NCBI GenBank assembly: GCA_002307215.1
Contig: DBTU01000012.1
Span: 1-64,000 of the forward strand
Reading direction: 5' to 3'
DNA length: 64,000 nt
DNA from: Lachnoclostridium sp. UBA1308
Lineage (GTDB): Bacteria; Bacillota; Clostridia; Lachnospirales; Lachnospiraceae
Shown: positions 61,763 to 64,000 of the stretch, one piece after another
How the letters are laid out: each line of letters opens with the position of its first letter
Numbering within the stretch: the stretch's first letter is position 1
Notes under the pieces: generated by a model
What the model saw: the letters and a program-made list of their open reading frames with translations, nothing else
What the model was told of the DNA's origin: nothing
The model's database searches: none
Program-made: the position numbers and the translations under genes

Positions 61763-62656
61763 ATGATAGTAGCTATAACACTTGATTGTTTTACCATCGA
61801 TAAGGACTACCCTTTTTTTATCCAATATGGAAGTCATGATACTGACCTTTATATGCACAGCCATGCGGATTATACGGAGTTGGTTATTGTTCTTAGCGGT
61901 ACTGCAATTCATAAGGTAGATACCGAATCATACTTTATTAAAAAGGGCGACGTATTTGTCATCAGTAATGATACTACTCACGGATATGAAAAAACCATTG
62001 ATTTTCGTATCTGTAATATAATGTTCCGTCCCGAGAGATTACGAACCATTCATTCTGATATTCGTAAGCTTTCCGGATTTCATGCTCTTTTTATGATTGA
62101 ACCCTATATTACAAGAAGTCACAGTTTTCAGAGCCGGCTTCAATTACAACTCGTCGATTTTGAACAGGTTAATAATATTCTATCCTGCATGCTTCAGGAA
62201 TACATACAAAAAACCGACGGTTGGAAAGCTATGATGGATGCCTATTTTATGAACCTGGTGGTTTTCTTGTCCAGAACCTACAGTCAACCCTGCTCTTACG
62301 TAAAATGCAATATAATCAATATAGCTAAGTCCGTATCTTATATTGAAAGCAATTACACAGATGCCATTTCAATCGAAGCGCTGGCAATGCAATCTAATCT
62401 CTCTATGAGACATTTCACAAGAATCTTTCGTGCCACCTATAATACAACCCCGAGCAACTATATTCTGTTGTTAAGATTGCAGTACGCTTGCTTGCTTCTG
62501 AAGAATACCACCTACAATATATCAGAGATTGCTTCTTTGTCCGGATTTAATAACGGCAATTACTTTACACGGCAATTTCATAATAATTTTCAAGTGACCC
62601 CGAAGGAATATCGCCTTCTGAATCAGACACAAGAAATAAACCGATTCTCAAAGTAA
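61763..62656 (+). CDS. AraC-family regulator with cupin sensor domain
   Basis: 297 aa. The N-terminal cupin (MHSHADYTELVIVLSGTAIH) is a sugar-sensing fold. The C-terminal double helix-turn-helix reads ISIEALAMQSNLSMRHFTRIF and NISEIASLSGFNNGNYFTRQF. AAAGGA stands 10 bases upstream. It is followed on the same strand by a secreted beta-helix protein, suggesting control of polysaccharide breakdown. Confidence 0.9.
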   Translation: MIVAITLDCFTIDKDYPFFIQYGSHDTDLYMHSHADYTELVIVLSGTAIHKVDTESYFIKKGDVFVISNDTTHGYEKTIDFRICNIMFRPERLRTIHSDIRKLSGFHALFMIEPYITRSHSFQSRLQLQLVDFEQVNNILSCMLQEYIQKTDGWKAMMDAYFMNLVVFLSRTYSQPCSYVKCNIINIAKSVSYIESNYTDAISIEALAMQSNLSMRHFTRIFRATYNTTPSNYILLLRLQYACLLLKNTTYNISEIASLSGFNNGNYFTRQFHNNFQVTPKEYRLLNQTQEINRFSK

Positions 62657-62742
62657 GCCCGAGAGATAATCGATTTATTTCTTATGTCTGATTTATCCGG
62701 ACGATTAATGCTCCTAAGCGTGCGAACATAGGGAGGCTACGT

Positions 62743-64000
62743 ATGATGAACAGTTACGACAAAAAGACAGGTTTCATTCGGTGGATTTTACTGCTTCTGG
62801 TTTTTAGCATATTTTCTTTCACGAACACTTCCTCTGTTACATGCTCTGCCGATGCCACAGTTAAAAGCTATACTATATCTACCAAATCAACGCCTTCCAA
62901 ACCCTATATTAATTATACTACCTACAATAAATACACCCGCTACTACTATGTGTTTCGGGATATCCTAACCGAATGTGAATTAAACGGGGGAGGGACAATT
63001 ACGGTTAAAAGGGGAACTTATACGATATCGAATGTTTTATGCATTCCTTCCAATGTCACCTTAATACTGGAAGATGGAGTCGTAATCAACAAAGGAACTA
63101 TGACCGGTACGAGCAAATTCAGTGTGAGTAAATCCATCTTTCAGCTCATCAAGCCCTCCAAGCTAGAGACAAAAGGCTATTATAAGCAGTATGAGGGTGA
63201 GAAGAATATAAGTATTATCGGAAACGGAACTGTCATAATCGATTTGCAAGATTTGAAGGATTCGATTGCTCTTATTCTTGGACATAATGAAAACATCAGT
63301 ATCTCCGGCATTTCCTTTAAGAATCTAAATTCGGGACATTTTATTGAGATGGATGCTTCGAAAAATGTCCGTATTACCGGTTGCTCCTTTATCGATTCCC
63401 TCGAATCTTTATTACATAATAAAGAGGCGATTAACCTTGATACCCCGGATGCATTGACCGGTGGTTTCAAATGTCTCTGGTCCTCTCTGGACAAAACCCC
63501 TGATATGAATATTACGATTGAAAGCTGTACCTTTCAAAATATTGACTGTGCCATCGGAACCCACCGGTATTCACAGCAGCAAGACGCAAACGGTAAGTAC
63601 ACCACCAACATATATCACAGCGGTATCAAGGTTAACAACTGCAAATTCTATGATATTCGTAACTATGTTTTTGATGCAAGCAACTGGAAAGATGTTGAGA
63701 TTACAAACTGTGAGATTTCCGGTGGCAGCTATCAACAAGCCGTTTATCCTTATACTGTCAATAACATTATCCTTCGCCTGAAGGGCGTGGATAATGTAAC
63801 CTTTAAGAATAATACCTGTCGAAATGTAGGCTACATCGCTAAAGCCTCCTATTTATCGCCGACCCCCAGCGATTATAATGCCCTTTATTCGGCTTTGGAA
63901 TTTAAGTTGACGGTACAAAATATTAAGGATCTGATCTATAACAACACCTATACTGACGTTAAAAACTGTCTGATTGAGATGAGCCCTTTAAGGCTCGGCA
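62743..64000 (+). CDS. Secreted right-handed beta-helix protein (partial, runs off the right edge)
   Basis: Open from the ATG at 62743 (GGGAGG 6 bases upstream; a second ATG follows) to the window end, at least 419 codons. The signal peptide ends near CSADA (about residue 38). A pectate-lyase-like parallel beta-helix follows: GGGTITVKRGTYTISNVLCI (opening), then rungs such as NISIIGNGTVIIDLQ, NVRITGCSFIDS, MNITIESCTFQNI, DVEITNCEISGG and NVTFKNNTCRNVG. Related folds include polygalacturonases and other polysaccharide enzymes. Catalytic residues cannot be assigned from this part. Confidence 0.85.
   Translation, partial: MMNSYDKKTGFIRWILLLLVFSIFSFTNTSSVTCSADATVKSYTISTKSTPSKPYINYTTYNKYTRYYYVFRDILTECELNGGGTITVKRGTYTISNVLCIPSNVTLILEDGVVINKGTMTGTSKFSVSKSIFQLIKPSKLETKGYYKQYEGEKNISIIGNGTVIIDLQDLKDSIALILGHNENISISGISFKNLNSGHFIEMDASKNVRITGCSFIDSLESLLHNKEAINLDTPDALTGGFKCLWSSLDKTPDMNITIESCTFQNIDCAIGTHRYSQQQDANGKYTTNIYHSGIKVNNCKFYDIRNYVFDASNWKDVEITNCEISGGSYQQAVYPYTVNNIILRLKGVDNVTFKNNTCRNVGYIAKASYLSPTPSDYNALYSALEFKLTVQNIKDLIYNNTYTDVKNCLIEMSPLRLG

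Noticed and set aside
1..64000. CRISPR arrays, rRNA operons and replication origin
   Set aside because: No regularly spaced repeats, rRNA-like sequence or DnaA-box cluster was seen on reading; the repeats found are dispersed.

Overview
The window looks like a chromosomal segment of a low-GC, probably spore-forming, anaerobic Clostridia-type Firmicute, most likely Lachnospiraceae. This is an inference from AT-rich codon use, strong GGAGG ribosome sites, a NiaR regulator, a T-box leader, a SpoIIQ-like LytM protein and many YesM/YesN, GHKL/LytTR and OmpR two-component pairs. Nearly every cluster here carries its own one- or two-component regulator, so the region reads as environmental sensing, sugar uptake and export/defence.

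Layout. 1-3.1 kb: end of an unknown gene, an M15 peptidase lipoprotein, a small conserved protein, niaR and a SpoIIQ-like protein. 3.4-13.5 kb: a tRNA-Gly(CCC) followed by three further partial copies of its 3' end. These bracket a TetR/ABC-2 exporter pair, an AraC/GPH-symporter/GH13 alpha-glucosidase locus, a small lipoprotein and an OmpR-type two-component system, and look like segments accreted at a tRNA integration site. 13.5-15.1 kb: a complete IS256-type element with inverted repeats and an 8-bp target duplication. 15.3-25.6 kb: a secreted metalloprotease, gene fossils (serpin, HD-GYP and others), a chemotaxis receptor, TetR, a hybrid histidine kinase, an AraC/GyrI-like regulator and an anchored Asp/Asn-rich protein. 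26.2-32.3 kb: a sugar ABC importer followed by its likely YesM/YesN pair. 33.3-37.2 kb: a LytTR-box promoter drives a PqqD-like small protein (apparently starting at ATC) and a membrane-tailed ThiF/E1-like enzyme. These lie tail to tail with an AgrC/AgrA-like sensor and regulator, and this is the best candidate for an undescribed peptide-modification or signalling system. 37.3-49.6 kb: an MFS protein and three regulated exporter clusters (YhgE/Pip+TetR; OmpR regulator+kinase+ABC; TetR+ABC with two paralogous permeases). 49.7-58 kb: a WG-repeat protein, a TIGR00300/LOR-SDH protein, a methyltransferase-TPR protein, a choloylglycine-hydrolase-type amidase, an UlaG-like lactonase and a zinc dehydrogenase. 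58.2-64 kb: a SIMPL protein, a Met-type T-box and a divergent methionyl-tRNA synthetase lacking a normal KMSKS, an AraC regulator, and a secreted beta-helix protein that runs off the end.

Two repeat families were found by eye. One is a MITE-like element (205 bp and 91 bp copies) with inverted ends GTTACAGTTCAGCCTT and 8-bp target duplications. The other is a hairpin-bearing intergenic repeat containing CTCGCAT...ATGCGAG. All family names come from motif recognition without database searches.
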